Assembly (NCBI GenBank): GCA_017562135.1
Contig: QEYB01001642.1
Coordinates: forward strand, 248,001 to 312,000
Direction: 5' to 3'
Source: Dipylidium caninum
Lineage: Eukaryota; Platyhelminthes; Cestoda; Cyclophyllidea; Dipylidiidae
Length of the DNA: 64,000 nt
Shown: positions 47,186-60,600 of the stretch, in pieces
Layout: each line of letters starts with the position of its first letter
Position numbering within the stretch: position 1 is the first letter of the stretch
Notes under the pieces: generated by a model
Told to the model about the DNA's origin: nothing
The model's database searches: none
The model's input: the letters and a program-made list of their open reading frames with translations, nothing else
Position numbers and translations under genes: made by a program

Positions 47186-49882
47186 CAAGCTATCAGCAGC
47201 CATGGCCACACTACGCCTTATCGCGCCTAAGACTAACGTGAATCAACTTTGTTTTAGTTATTTTGCTACATTAGTAATGTATACATTAAGTGATGAAACC
47301 AGAGAGCAGAACATGCTCCCGGTAGACGTTGTTTCCGAAATTGTCATAGGAACGGACAGAATATTCCGGTAGGCCTTAGGGTTAAGGCAAGGCACAGACC
47401 TCACTCCTGCGCGATTTAAATGCCTGGAATTTTTAGTTAGGAACAAGATCCGAAGGCCAAGCAGTAGACACGGCACAGATCCACACCAAAAAGGGCTCAT
47501 ATACTCGCTCAAGCCGTAAAATGCACATACCCGCCAGTTTTCAAAGAATGAAAGACATCAGTTTGTCTAACACCTTTTAGCGCAGTCACAAATTAGTTAC
47601 GCGTAGGAGATAAACGGCGTGGCTTCACCGACCCCATGCCCAAGTCGTTGCATAAAACAAGAGGGCGAAACTTAACTTCTTGCTCGAGTATGGTTTGAAA
47701 CGCTACTAAAGGGAATAGCCACGTTGATCCCGAATCTAAGACGAAGAGACGTCTAATAGAGGAGTTGAACACGGTTATCCCCCGGACACACAAGAAAACA
47801 CGCCTTGACCAATTGGACGTACGGCCAGCCGACACGGATGACAGGATGCTGACGGCAACTACGGCCCCCAGGGGATGGAGACGGCGGGCCAGATCAATGG
47901 CAGACAAATATCATAAAGCCCCCCCCCCCTCCCCGAAGGAGTCACATTATAGTAAAAACTCGAAATAACTGACGTTGGGTATTACAGACGCAGGTTAGGA
48001 CTTTCAGGATCGAAAGTCAAAAGCTTTAGCTCTACGTGGGATTAAGCAAAGCATGTGCAGGGAAAAACGTAAACGTAATCAAAAGCGAAGGCTCCAACGT
48101 TTACCATCCACGGGTTTTTCGCCCACGGCCTCGACCAACATGTCCTCTGAAAAACTGGGGCTAAAATAGGAATGGGAGGCGTATAATCAAGTCCGCCCTT
48201 AAAAATAGGAAGAGAGACTCGACGTAGTTACCCCAGGGACCAAACGCCACACAACCCAAAGTTCAGACCAATCTGGTGATAGTCCTGATATATTTACCTA
48301 ATGTTACGCAAGCTGACTGTCTTTGGGACGGGAGGTTTCGTTGAAAGAATAGTGCATGACTGTAGTGGGTTGGAGGAAGGGAAAAGAGATGGAGAGATTC
48401 ATTTTAGGAAATTTCTGGGATGCCAAGGCTTTTGAATATCGCAGCTCTAGATAAAATGGTTGGTAAAAGTACGCGGTCAAAGGTAACCCAAACTGCCACC
48501 CGTAGTTCAAAAATTCCTGCACCCGAGAGGACGAGTTTGGTTAATTGCATACTTGTATTAACATCCGACTACCGCGGGTACGGCGAAAAAAAAAAGAGAT
48601 GAGATCGAAAAATTCAAAAAAGATAAAAATGCGCAAGCTGAAGGTCGATGAGAAGACATGGAAACAAGAAATGAGGCTGAATCACCGCAAAAACAGTCAA
48701 ATAGAATTTAAGACTACGGATGACCAAATCACCCACTTATGGATAAAACGCTAAATGAAGCAAAATGATACCACAATTCAAGCAGAATTGTGTCAACACA
48801 CTTTATTTAATTATTTTTACATCTTTGCAGGGTGGTGAACAGAACCACTTGGTCCAGGAAGGCAAGGGAACGCGGATGCACAAGGACTCCAAATTAAAAA
48901 AGTTGGCTTATTTTAATGCATAGTGTCTCGACTGAACAAAATCAAAAAAGCTATGACTTAATAAATGATGCCAGCAAAATGGAGAGAATTGCCATGTTAA
49001 ATAGATGAACAAAGCACTAAAACGAAATCAGAGTAGGGGAGCCAAGATCAAACAGAAACCACCTAGAAATGTCATTGCCTTACAGTTAACTTCACAAAGG
49101 GGTTATATCCACAAGACTACTGGATTTATACTACGTTTACTTCGGTACTAACGTTCCAAAGTTGAGAAACTGCCTAACAACAATATGGTTTTTCTCACAT
49201 CAGAGCAAAAAAACTGACCCACAAAAAGCAAAATTGGCAAGCATAAAGCAGCTGATGCGGTTTTACATGTATATCCCTAACAGAAAATGTCAAAAACCAC
49301 GGGCATCCAAATGATCATACAGCAAACCATTTCCTTCCAGTGAAATACATTCTGTGCATTGCAAATTGCCAAAATAGAGCCATTTTGTGTGAGTACGGTG
49401 AGAAAAAGTGCAAGTTAAATGGCTATTAAGCTATGAGTCAAAGTGCAGACTGCTTTCACAAGGTGTTCAAAAATGCAGGTGTTATAAAATAAGAAATTGT
49501 ATATACTCAATGAACTTCTTGGTCAGAAAAAAATTGACCTAATGCTCCCCCCTGACAAAATGATTTAAAAAGTCTTTTTGCATTTTCAATCGTCTAAGCT
49601 ATTGTAGGCGATGGAAAACGACAATAATAAATGATTCGGATTTTGGAAACCACCATATCCACTAAGCGTGAGTAAAAAGTGGTCCGATTATTCAAGATTT
49701 TTAAAAAACAACCTGAGATGAAATAGCAGAGTTACAAAACACCGCATTGTTTATGACAACTACCTCGCAGCGAATAGAAAAACTGAAAAATGTGAAAAGA
49801 ACAAACCTAACGAGTAAGGCCTTGTATAAAGTACTGCTACCAGCAGAATTAGAAAGCTCTTAAGACTAACTTGAAAAGTTAC
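47186..49882. other. Low-complexity, AT-rich stretch
   Basis: About 2.7 kb. No supported gene. The right part (48800-49880) is A-rich on the plus strand (T-rich on the FAM98 coding strand) and probably contains the FAM98 3' UTR and possibly its last short exon. A C-run lies near 47920. Confidence 0.45.
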
Positions 49883-52415
49883 TTCATGTTGAATGGGATT
49901 TCGATCGTCCTGCCTTTCGAAGGAAATGCCCGATTGCGGCCTCATACCGTACGAGGAAAAGCCACCACGGCCACCGCCACCACTTAGGACGTTACCTGAA
50001 GAGAAACCACCACGTCCGCCACCGCCACGAGCACTGTTGCCTCGAATACCGCGTTCACCACGACCGCGGCCAGATGCTAGACATCAAGAAACGAAACACG
50101 AACCCCACAAATTGAATTCCACTATATTTATGAAATATCCATCAAATTTGCCACAGAATGTTGACACGAATGTACTGAGCATCAACGCTTTCATACTAAA
50201 TATAGCCACGTACACCATGCAAGACAAAGCATTGTCAGGGGGTGAAGGATGCTGCACTTTATATCCTGAAAAATTAGGACAACTACATGCTTTAGATGGC
50301 CCCCATTAACATTACCTGAACCGATAGCCGGCTACGGGCATACAGACGTGTGAAATATTAGCCAGTATAATCCTCCAACAACCTCAATACAAGTCTACTG
50401 ACTTGTATTTCAGCAGAAAGTTGAGTGTGAACCAAATTAAATCCCACAACAGAGTGAATCTTAGGCCAAGAGAAAGGGTAGAAGAGACTTCAAGTAATAC
50501 AGACTAACCCCTACTCCCACCACTACTCTGTCGCTTTTGGAAGGCGGGCATTTCAACGGGAGGAGCTTCAATCTCCCAGGTGCGACCACCACGATCAGGC
50601 ACCTGGCCTGTTATTAAGATACGGTTGAGCGGGCAGGAGGTGAATTCACGTGCTAACAGTCCTGAAGTCTTCTCAAACCGTAACAGTTGGACATTTCGCG
50701 CAGCCAGGAGGTGAGGTACCACGTCACCCCATGGGCTCGCGCGCATTGCCGCACGCAACGGACCGTAGGCCGCCTCTATCTCTTCAAGTTTAGACTAAAA
50801 TTCGAAAAAGCTGCGCCTTTAAGAGAGATTTGGCGTGAGAGAGGTCTGATGACAGTAAAAGTATTCAGGTCACAACAATTTCATCTACCTTTGCCTGATC
50901 TGACCACTTGAAGCTTTGCACAGTGCAGTCTGCGCGCTTAATGAGAGTTTCGCGTCGATTAGTGTATTCATCATCGAGGATTTGTCCAATACGGCAAACA
51001 TCTGACCACTGTTTCTCTGAGAGCCCTCCACGCGGCAACATAGGCTTCCCCAGGTAGTCAGGTGGGGCATTCAAAATAGCCTTGGTGATCTGAGGACAAA
51101 ATAATTAAATCAGCTGGTAGAAGATGGGAAAAATTATAATCTTTAGAAATAGCAAAACGCTAAGTTAGTGAAATGATAAATTAAATGCTAACAGAGTAAT
51201 CAGTTAAGATCAAAAACGATCTGAAATAAGGATCATAACAGCATTGCATGATGGGAGTGTAGTACTCTAAGATGATGTTTGTACATTTTATTTACGTAGG
51301 GGAGAAATAAGGACGGCTTCTCTGTGAGAAAATCGAAACACTAAAATGCAACTTAGTCAAAGAAGACAAGTTGTATTTTCTTTGATTTGTAGCACATATC
51401 AGTTTAAAATAAGAAACAAACAGAGCAAAGTTAGACACAATAATGGCTTAGATAAATTGAAACAACTATGAACAGTAAATATTCTTCGAAATCAGGCTCA
51501 AAAAATAGGTTTCGAAGAGAATGATTGAAACACGAAAAGGAAAATTTAGTGTCAAGAAAATGGCAGCCATTTGCAAAAACACATGACAAGGCTTACAGAT
51601 TCAATGAGAATCGGAAAAAGTTTGGCGATGTCAGCATCATGCGGTGAAATGGGCACATTGAGAGTCAGACAAGCCTTCTTTAAATACTCCACTAAACCGC
51701 CATTTGCTCCGAATCCACTGGACTCGTCCTTCTTCTGTTGAGGACAATTGCGGGCCACTAAGAGTTCTGTACAAAGAAACTCTGGAAACGCAAAATAACG
51801 AAATCAAGGACGGTCGACGCTAACCATACTAAGAAAAATGCTTACTCAAAATCAAAATGCGATGGTCTGCATCAGAGAATCGTTCATTAACGGGTGCTTC
51901 AATGACATTCATATAGGGGAAGCCTTAAGATATAAATTAACGTTAGGCAATAAAACGAATGAAAAATCACAAATTTTAAGAAAACAAGGAATAAAAATAA
52001 GGCCAGAGTGTAGTAATAGCAAGAAAAACAGACATTATATGCCCACTAATGCATCTAAGCAGTAAAAGGAAACCAAGGCATGAACGCAACACTCATATGA
52101 CGCCCTCCGAAACAATTCCTATGAACTTTACCATATTCGCGTAAAAAGTCCGAAAATTCAATAACAAAGTCATTCACAGATGAATTAGCTGAGTTCTCTG
52201 CTTTGTTGGCATAAGTATCTGCACTAATCTCTTCAAAAGAAGGACTAAATCCGTAGAGTTGACACAATTCCTTCGCAATCATGGAAGCGGTTCGTGAGAA
52301 ACGAACGATGTTCGCGCATTCATTCCCCTTGCATTTCAACCTTAAAATAAAACGAGATGTCTTACCCTAATTTTGCAAACAGCCCGCCCAATAAGTGCTT
52401 AGACGACTTGCCCAT
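49883..52415 (-). CDS. FAM98: FAM98 family protein (tRNA-ligase complex subunit) with RGG tail
   Basis: In animals FAM98 proteins associate with RTCB, DDX1 and CGI-99 in tRNA splicing (family knowledge). Exons on the minus strand: 52415-52366, 52340-52132, 51896-51846, 51781-51597, 51089-50889, 50794-50509, 50076-49883. All phases agree. Diagnostic segments are ARNCPQQKKDESSGFGANGG, LSEKQWSDVCRIGQILDDEY, RADCTVQSFKWSDQAK, FTSCPLNRILITGQVPDRGG and PPVEMPAFQKRQS. The last segment is Gly/Arg-rich (RGGGGRGGFSSGN), typical of FAM98 RNA-binding tails. The frame stays open for about 35 codons upstream of ATG 52415 with no other ATG, so the true start may be in an earlier exon. After 49883 a GTAACT donor suggests one more short exon that I could not place. 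Confidence 0.9.
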
Positions 52416-53560
52416 GCTCGACTTCGGCTGCAACACCACCAGTTGGTTGACCTTCGAGAGTCGTGCAACCTTATCAGGAAGATTGCTATCAAAAGGCACA
52501 GAGTTAATGAACTTAAATTTTATATTGTGTTAAAAATAAGACGTCATTAGCAACAGTTCGTATTTCAAATAGATTTCGTGCACTAACACTAAGAGCATTC
52601 AGTATGCCTATTTTCACTTATGCCTGTTTTATTTCATATATTCCTTTATAACCCTACCTTTTACCTACGCCAGCGATACAGGCTTCGACATTAGCTAAAA
52701 CTGCGTAGGCACTTCCGCGTCAGCAGGGGAGACTGTGCTGCGCCAAGATAAAATTGCAACATATGGGTTAATTACGCGCGTAAAGGCAGGCAGCATGAGG
52801 CGGAAATTATAATTTCTGAAAACATGGGTATAACATGCTGATCTGTCTCGTCTCTATAGAAATAGAGGCAGAATGGCCACCTGCACCAAGTGTACTGAAA
52901 CGTCGCAGAAATATTATTTTTCGTTTGCTGGTGCTCCTGGTAATATAAGCTGCTAGGCCTTCCAATAAAATTCTAAGTCCCTCTCACAAGCAGCGTATCT
53001 TGTCAAAGTCTAAAAGATGACTCGAACGCTGTATACACATACGTAAAAGCCCAGTTTGTCTGTTGCTTAATCGGGATATTTGTCCCACAGCGTGGACGTC
53101 GATTCTAAACACCGTTTATGAATCTTTTTCGATAAAACGCAAAGCTGCATGAGTACTCGCTTAACTGCATGCGGTTCTTGGACTGGTTGCTATCGTACTT
53201 ACACATGTTTGATAATAAAAACCATCTAATGTTGCGACCCCATCAATTAGCCCACGCTAATGGTTTATGTAGACTACGAAGACTGGCCAAGAAACAGCTG
53301 AACAGCAAAGTAAAACGTATAGTATTCGCAACGCTACAAAACTCAGAACTTCCCTTGAACGAAGTCCTGATTTTTAATCGCTAATCATGAAAACGAGTAA
53401 TCCTTAACCGTAGAGTTACCGATGCTGCACCACTATTCTCTTGACGAACACGCCTTTAAGATAAAAATCAATACACTTTGAACGACTCTTGGCACTTTTG
53501 ACACCGTGACCCAAATAACCTGGCCAAAAGCATACAAGTGGCCCCTTGGAGTTCGGAATC
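52416..53560. promoter_or_regulatory. Divergent intergenic region FAM98 / 442-aa gene
   Basis: About 1.1 kb between two divergently transcribed genes, so it should contain both promoters. Apart from the open frame continuing upstream of the FAM98 start, only short motif-free frames occur. Confidence 0.4.
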
Positions 53561-54927
53561 ATGCCTCTACGGGTCTCTGTGGAGCGCGATTATTCATCGG
53601 GTTCTGGTAAAAACTTCAGGTTAAGGTGGCAAGAACCAGTAAACAGTCCCGAAGACGCACAAGCTCTCGGGCAATTAATCAGCTTCATTCGTCACCGCAG
53701 TAAATTGGGGGGTGTTGTAGCATATATGGGAGCAATGGACATCATCACCCACGCGAGAACACAATTTATCATCAAGAGTCTTCAACGTGGTGGTATCACG
53801 GCCCTGCGGCGTCTGTTTCTAAGAGCTGACCCGTTCAGCAATGGCTGGGATGGAATAGGTCCTGGTATAGCCCTTTTCAGTAAGTTGGTAAATTCCTCGG
53901 TTGAAGTGCGTAACTTTCTTCTTGATTTTTGGCCTCTACTAATGCGACCACTCAAATCCGCCTTCCAAAAGCTAGAGACAATAAGTCAAAATCAAGTCAC
54001 ACTGTGCAAATCACTAGAGCCTGAAGACTACATTCAAAAAGTGAAGAATGACAGTAAAGGGGTTGATCAGATTCAAGTCAATGACCCTCGTTTTATACTG
54101 TTACGTGAAAGCCTAAGTTGGACAAGACTCTCTGACTACATGAGCAGATTAGAATGTATGTTTATGTCAGCACCGGACAGAACGGAAGAATCAGTGAATC
54201 GAATACGTCGACTCAATCGAGCCATTGACCTGCAGCATGTGCTCTGGGAAAATATGTCCGATGACCTGCAAATAGAACACAAAATTATCCCAGGTCCGAG
54301 ACTGCGTTTTATCAACTTCCTTGATAGACTTCAACTCAGTTATACCGAGGGATCCGAGGGCACTCATGACGACATCGCAATGAAGGCTGGGTGGGATTTG
54401 CAAGTTGTGCGGTTAAACCGAAGCACACTCTTCGAGAATATAATACACGAAACGTCCAGTAATAGATCAGCCTATAAGAAATCAGATTCGGCAAAATTGA
54501 AAAGAAAAGTGAAACTCTTCCCAGAAGAAGCTCATACCAAGGAGTCTCTATTGCCAAACGCATCATTCACAACTTCTCACCCAGTCAACTCAGAACAAAC
54601 GCCTACTCCCGAGACAGATGATTGGAACGCATCGATGCCTATGATAATGAAAACCTCTGATATGTCAAAACATAATGTCAACGATGACTATGAGTATGAT
54701 GAAAATGCTTTGAAAATGCAAAAATTGTACACAGGTCCGATACAACAGCCATTGCTGCTCCGGTATCTCGACGCCTACGCCAAGATCCAAGACAATCCAG
54801 GTGGTTTCGTAGGATTGTGAAACCCCTTGTCAAATCTTTGTGCTTACCGGAAAGCCAGCAAAAGGCCGCCAAAATAGTTTATGCGGGGTACGAGACCATT
54901 CGCAAAAAGAAAAAGAACATCGCTTAG
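53561..54927 (+). CDS. Uncharacterised 442-aa protein, two exons
   Basis: A 1202-nt exon from ATG 53561 (MPLRVSVERDYSSGS) joins across a 38-nt intron (54763-54800) to 54801-54927, which ends in a lysine-rich tail (YETIRKKKKNIA). Frame is exact. The uninterrupted reading through the intron would give a different, shorter end (GGFVGL), but the spliced tail looks more like protein. The first half is hydrophobic-helical (GVVAYMGAMDIITHARTQF, RNFLLDFWPLLMRPLKSAF), followed by charged helices and a polar, Ser/Thr-rich section. There is no N-terminal signal peptide. I do not recognise a family. The long open exon, good codon texture and micro-intron argue for a real gene. Confidence 0.8.
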
Positions 54928-55288
54928 GGTACATATTGTTTTGCAGGAGAGTTAAATTGTTGTATCTCATATATATGTGAATGTTAACTAGTTTTTGCAT
55001 TAAGATTTTAACTTAATAACTCATCTCAAATACTTTCATATAAAGCAATGGAATGCAAAAACACTAGTTCAGTGTAGAAAAGTTTCATTATGATGCAAAT
55101 ATTGCAATGGTTCTAAACGGACCTCACGAAAATAACTCGGAAGCCTTCGCATATCTCCAAAAAGTATATGAATTTGGTATAGAAATTCTAATAGAGTAAA
55201 AGCCCCGAAAAGACCACCAGAATCTGATGCTGTTGGCGTTCTTAATATTGAAAAAAGAGGGCATTTACACGGTTTAATAACATAAACA
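54928..55288. other. Convergent 3' intergenic region
   Basis: About 360 nt between two gene ends facing each other. It should hold both 3' UTRs and polyadenylation sites. It is AT-rich, with no coding signal. Confidence 0.5.
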
Positions 55289-57105
55289 TCAGGATTTGCC
55301 TTTCGCAGCACGTTTTTTGACATGTTTTGGAATTTTTGTCAGCCTTCTCTCAGCCTTTGCAAGTTGAACAGCTTTCTTACGAGAACGTTTACTTTCCGGA
55401 GATTCATAGCGTGGACGTCTACCGAGCATGTGAGAAGGCTTCTCCCCTTCATCTAGCACTTTCTCACCACGTTCATCTGTTCTGCATTCACTCTTTTCAT
55501 CCGTCTCTTCCTCATCGCATATCTTCCCTTTGTTCTCATAATCTGTTACTGTGATATCTTCAAAACTTTTGCTTTCTGAAAAGTAACAAGGGTCAAACCT
55601 GCCTAGCAAGCATGAAACTCAATAAATAATAAGTTCAGAATACAATATCTGCTGGAAAAGTCGCCACTTAGGAAAAACTAAACGATATGATGATACATTG
55701 ACAAAAACTCACTGATTAGTTTAGACCGAACACCAGTGACAGTAGTATAATAGAGGTCCTCTGGTTTAATCAATCCCATTTTGAGTCGTTTAAAATCACT
55801 GAAGAAGCGTTTCACATCATCGAGTTTGCGGGCTACATACACACGACGGAAAGCGTCGTCCTCAGCCTCCAAGGTTTGGTTAAATCCTCGCGCTTCGGCT
55901 CAACGAGAAGGGAATTTAAGTAGACGCGGGCTTCTTCTATCTCATCTGGCAGAGTGGGATCCACCACCCACTCAAAAAATTCACGGAGAGTGAGGGTACT
56001 GATACCTCGCCGTCTGAAAAAGGCATTCACGTGGTGACAGTCATTTCGAAGAAACTCGAGTGCCTGTTCACATTCGTGTTCCACTGCCTAGCGGGACGAA
56101 AACAGCAATGAGAGGGAAATTGTTGGTAGAATCTTAAAAAAATTAACATATACATTAAAATGAGGGCAATGATCAGGCCAAACTGTCAAAAATGCGATAC
56201 CTGGGAGACATCAATGAACCAGGCTTTGCCATCCACGTAGAGAAGATTATATTCACTGAGGTCGGCATGAACGAGACGACATTTTTGGAACAGGGTTCGC
56301 ACATTTTCAAGGATCTGCCGGTAAAGTACAGCCCAGTCAGGAGGAGGACCGAAATCTGACCAGTCACCGGTTACGATATCTTTCAGTTTTGGCGCAGGAT
56401 TACCATTTTTTCCGACAAATGTCATAAGAAGTACGACGCCCTTCAGCTTGATAGGTACTGGGGCTGGAATGCTACCAGCCTTATTGATGCGGATGAGGTT
56501 ACGATACTCCTTTTCGGCCCATTTAGTAACAAGTTTCCACGAGCTACAGGTGGAATACCCATGACGCATCCGGAAGTCTCCAGCCACGTACTTACTTCGA
56601 CATTTGAAGGGAAGGATCGAAGTCATGTACAACTTTATCGCTAAATCCCTTTCGGGACTGACAGCGTGGTAAACGTTAGCCTCCTTGCCTAAAACATTCA
56701 TAAAATAATGACCAAATTGTTAAAGATGTTATTAAACGGAACAAGGTTTAGGGAAAAGGTATCTGTCGAAAAATGATTGGGATAAGAAATGCTGCAACAA
56801 CCAAAGTGGTAACACACTAGCATAAAGTCAAGAAAATCCGGCACCCTACCGGTGCTAATACATCCATTTATCATATCGAAATCTCGTTGACCCATCATTT
56901 TGAACAGAATAGCACAGGAGCGTTTGTCCAAAGCATGATCTGTTGTTGCTCTGTCACCTTTGTCACGAATTTGATCGCGAGATATCATATGGAAGTCAAC
57001 CATATTTTCGTATTTGTGACAAAGAGCTTTAGTTTTAACTGAATAAGAACATTCATCTAGCGAAATATCCTCGTAATCATCACATAAATCGTCAGCGCAG
57101 CGCAT
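55289..57105 (-). CDS. RIOK1: RIO-type serine/threonine kinase 1
   Basis: RIO1 acts in late 40S ribosomal subunit maturation (family knowledge). Exons on the minus strand: 57105-56850, 56688-56201, 56087-55723, 55575-55289. Motifs: an N-terminal DKGDRATTDHALDKRSCAIL segment, the ATP loop ISTGKEANVYHAV across the first junction, catalytic Lys in LAIKLY, RFRHGY-like RMRHGY, WAEKEYRNL, the catalytic loop VHADLSEYNLLY, metal-binding Asp in IDVSQ, EFFEWVVDP, the YYTTVTGVRSKL segment and a basic tail KIPKHVKKRAAKG. All catalytic residues are present. The third exon is 365 nt: its first part (to LNSLLVEPK) and last part (from LEAEDDAFRRVYV) are in different frames with no acceptable intron between them, so one base is extra or two are missing near 55885-55915. 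This could be a sequencing error or a real mutation. Confidence 0.93.
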
Positions 57106-57683
57106 CGTGAAAGAAAGCAGCCGCCGTCCATGCCAGGTCAATCAAAAAATGTTCACGCATTTGCAAAATGAAAACCAACTATCATTAGCTCACCTAAGTC
57201 CGTTTATTTAGGTTGTAACAGTTTGATTAAACGTCGGAGTCCAATTTAACAGACCAGGTTGCTGCCATTTAGCAAACTAATGCAAAGCATGGGTGCCAGC
57301 AAGCAAGGAAAAGTGGCTTATAAAATTGTGTTGACACCTACTTAAATTGTTGAAGGCTTGATGCTGAACATGAACGACAAGCAAACTTCAACACTTTTAT
57401 ATTTGGATTTCCAGATACCGTATTACAAGTATTTATTTTGCAGTCATTTTCGTGTTGTCGGGTTTGCTTTATTTTTTTGGCCATTATGGCTGCTGGCCGG
57501 AAAGCATACATCACTCACAGCATTTAGCGGCTTTTGTGGAATCATCCCTGTGCAACACACTTTAGTAGTTTTGCATTTTAATTTTACGTGTTCAGATTGA
57601 TTAATTACACGTCTACCGGCGGTTTTAAGTGGGTGAATGCGATTGCTGTTAGGCGGTGCGTACGCTTATCGCCGTCTTCTGCC
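57106..57683. promoter_or_regulatory. Divergent promoter region RIOK1 / VPS53
   Basis: The start codons of two housekeeping genes lie 578 nt apart and point away from each other, so a shared or back-to-back promoter is expected. I see no TATA box at a sensible distance from either start. No specific factor site can be asserted by eye. Confidence 0.5.
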
Positions 57684-60600
57684 ATGTCGGAAATCGCCCC
57701 TACTGTTGATTGCAGTAGTGATGAAATCTTGGACTTGTCTTCGATCCTGACGGACCTTCATATAGATCTAGATCCAGTAGACGCTGAAGATTTTGATGTT
57801 GTTTCTTACGTTAATGAGGTACCCTGGGTTCCCTCAACGTTCACCTTGTAGTTGTTTCCATCCGAGCAATCATTGTCTGCCATTGATGACATAATTGCTA
57901 GCATTAGCGGGAAAATAGACAACATTAATGATCAAACGCGCAAAATTGTCAGAGGGCAATGGAAACTCGAAGAACAAGGCGAACAGCTCGTTAGCGAGGC
58001 TTCTGAGCTAATCCATTCTTTGTTTGTCAAGTAGGCTTTTTCGCATTATTAACTTGGGTCACTTTGTGGGCATTCATTCGTCCGATGGGGTTGACTTGAC
58101 GTTCCGCTTTTTTCTCATATTTTACTAATGATCAGTTGCCACGTTTATAATATTTCTTGTTTTGTTTTATACTTTACCGACCCTAATAAGCTTTGAGAAA
58201 GAACTAAACCGATCGAAAACTGTGGTTGTGTTATCCTCCACCTCTTTTTGCAATTTATAGGATCCGTGAACTTCAAGAACGTGCAACGTCTTCCGAACTT
58301 ATGGTCACCGAAATTACTGGCGATATTCAACAACTCGATCGTGCAAAGAAGAATCTTACGATCTCCATAACAACACTTAATAATTTGGCTCTCATTGTTG
58401 GAGATGTTGACCATTTGAATGCAACCTTGTGTATCAATACCCATGGCCCCACTAGAGGTTCATCTTCTACAGGTGTGCATTGTGTAGATTTTGTTAAAAG
58501 CTCGTCAATAAACTTACTGAATAAGTTTTAGAAAATTGTAGGGTTCTTGAATCCGCCAAAATTGAAGATCACTTGGCACGAGCGCAGCGGCTCATGGAAC
58601 CGATGTTAGCTACTTATTCGAGTGTTCCTGCCATCGTGGAATTGAACGAAGAACTCAAAAATATTTATGCAACTCTTATTCTCGGCTTTCTGTTGAAATG
58701 CGTGAACTTTTAACGGTATCATTCCAACATTTTGTTACTTCTGTGCATTTTCCACGGAGTTTCAACATGTTTCTACCAGAATTGTTAATTGCACTGCAAT
58801 TTTTTACTCTTTGCTCCCAGAAATTATCTTGTTGATATTGTCTTTTTGTCTCTGTCAGAGCCCTCCTGCACGTATTCTCGCGGAGTGTGCGCCCAAGATC
58901 CTCACTGGTTGCCGTTTGTTGGACTTATTACCAACCGATAATATGAAAATGGAAATAATTAATTGGTTTATTACCCAACAGCTTGCTGAATATCGCGAGC
59001 TATATGAGCCTTCACAGTCAATTGCCTGGTTGGACAAAATTGACCACCGATATGCTTGGTTGCGCACAAATATAACCCCTTTGGAGCGGAAAATCAGGAC
59101 TCTTTTCCCTCAACACTGGCTTGTTCTTGAAAGGTACCGCTTTTTCTTTAATCAGCCCATTCATATAATCGAACTAACTACGACCTCCTTTAGATTGATT
59201 GTAGAATTTTGTCGCAATACGCGAACTGATTTGGAAGTTGTCATGCAGCGCAGACGGGCGGAAATAACGCACAATCTTCTTATATTTGCGATGCAACGGT
59301 CAATAGCTTTTGAAAATAGTCTTTCGAAGATTGCAACCGGAGTGACTCTTGTGCAGAGGCAAACTAATTCTGAGATGAAAAAAGTGTCTATTACCGGAAA
59401 AAACGCTGAAAATGAATCGAATAACCCGTTTGATAAAGATGTTGAAGGTCGAGACCAAGGTATGATTATGTTATGAATCACTTTCTTGGAATGCTTTGAC
59501 GATGTTCAAGTTTGCGCTGTTTCTATAATCCAGATTTTCAAACTCAGTTTTTCTCGTTCTAACATGTGGGACATTTTCTAAAAGTGGAATGATCGGTGCA
59601 CTTTTTGGTTGTCATTTTGTAGGCCTTTTGGCCACTCAATATCCGCCTGAATTGTGTCTATCTGATCCTGAATATTGGGAGATTTTGTTAATTTGGCTTT
59701 ACAATCTTTCGTAGTTTCTTTACAATTTGTCTTTTCTCCTTTTATAGAGAAGGCTTCGGATGATCCTGAACAACAGCAGAATACATCTCCTTTTGAGGGA
59801 ATCATTTCCAAGTAAAATTTTTTGTTGATTCTTATTTGTTCCGCGGACTAATGTAATTGATTTATAATCTCCAGTTGCTTCGCTCCCTACTTTGATCTTT
59901 ACCTGAGCAACATCGAAAGAGCCCTGAGTGATCAGCTGAATACTCGACTGATAGGTGACTATACCGTGAACAAATTGAGTTTGAAGAACCGAGACCTAGG
60001 GGACGTGTTTCGAGATGGATCTAGTAGGTTTTCCAACAATCAGAAACATGCCTACTGTATATTCGTCAATAGCATCTAATTTGGTTTCTTAACAGCATAT
60101 TCAGGTAGTGATTTGGCGGAGAATACACTTTACTCAGCGACCGACTTATTCCTTCTCTACAAGCAACTTCTGAAGCAGACCCTTCAGTTAACAAGGGGTC
60201 AAGGCCTCTTGGGATTGATAGGATTGCTTCGAAAGTACCTCCGCGAGTACACAGAGAAGGTGCTTCTTCCAGGCATACCCGGGCTTGCGACCAATTCCTC
60301 ATCTAGTGGTGGTCTCACCAAACCTTTCAGTCTCAGTAGTTTCGCTTCTTTGGGTTAGTTTTTGTTCCTCATGCAATACTGGTAAAACCGCCGCTTTTAG
60401 AGGCCTAATTTACTCTCTATTATTTGTAGAGGGACTATTTGACGTTATTTTAACTGCTTGGTTATTGTGACTTAGATTGTTGAGTTATTGACTGTTGACA
60501 TCTTTGAATAATACCTCATAGGACACTATATTGTTTGTTCTTAATTGACCGGCGATTTTTCAGTTCACTGAGCTCTGGTGTTTAAGCTAACACTAGGTGG

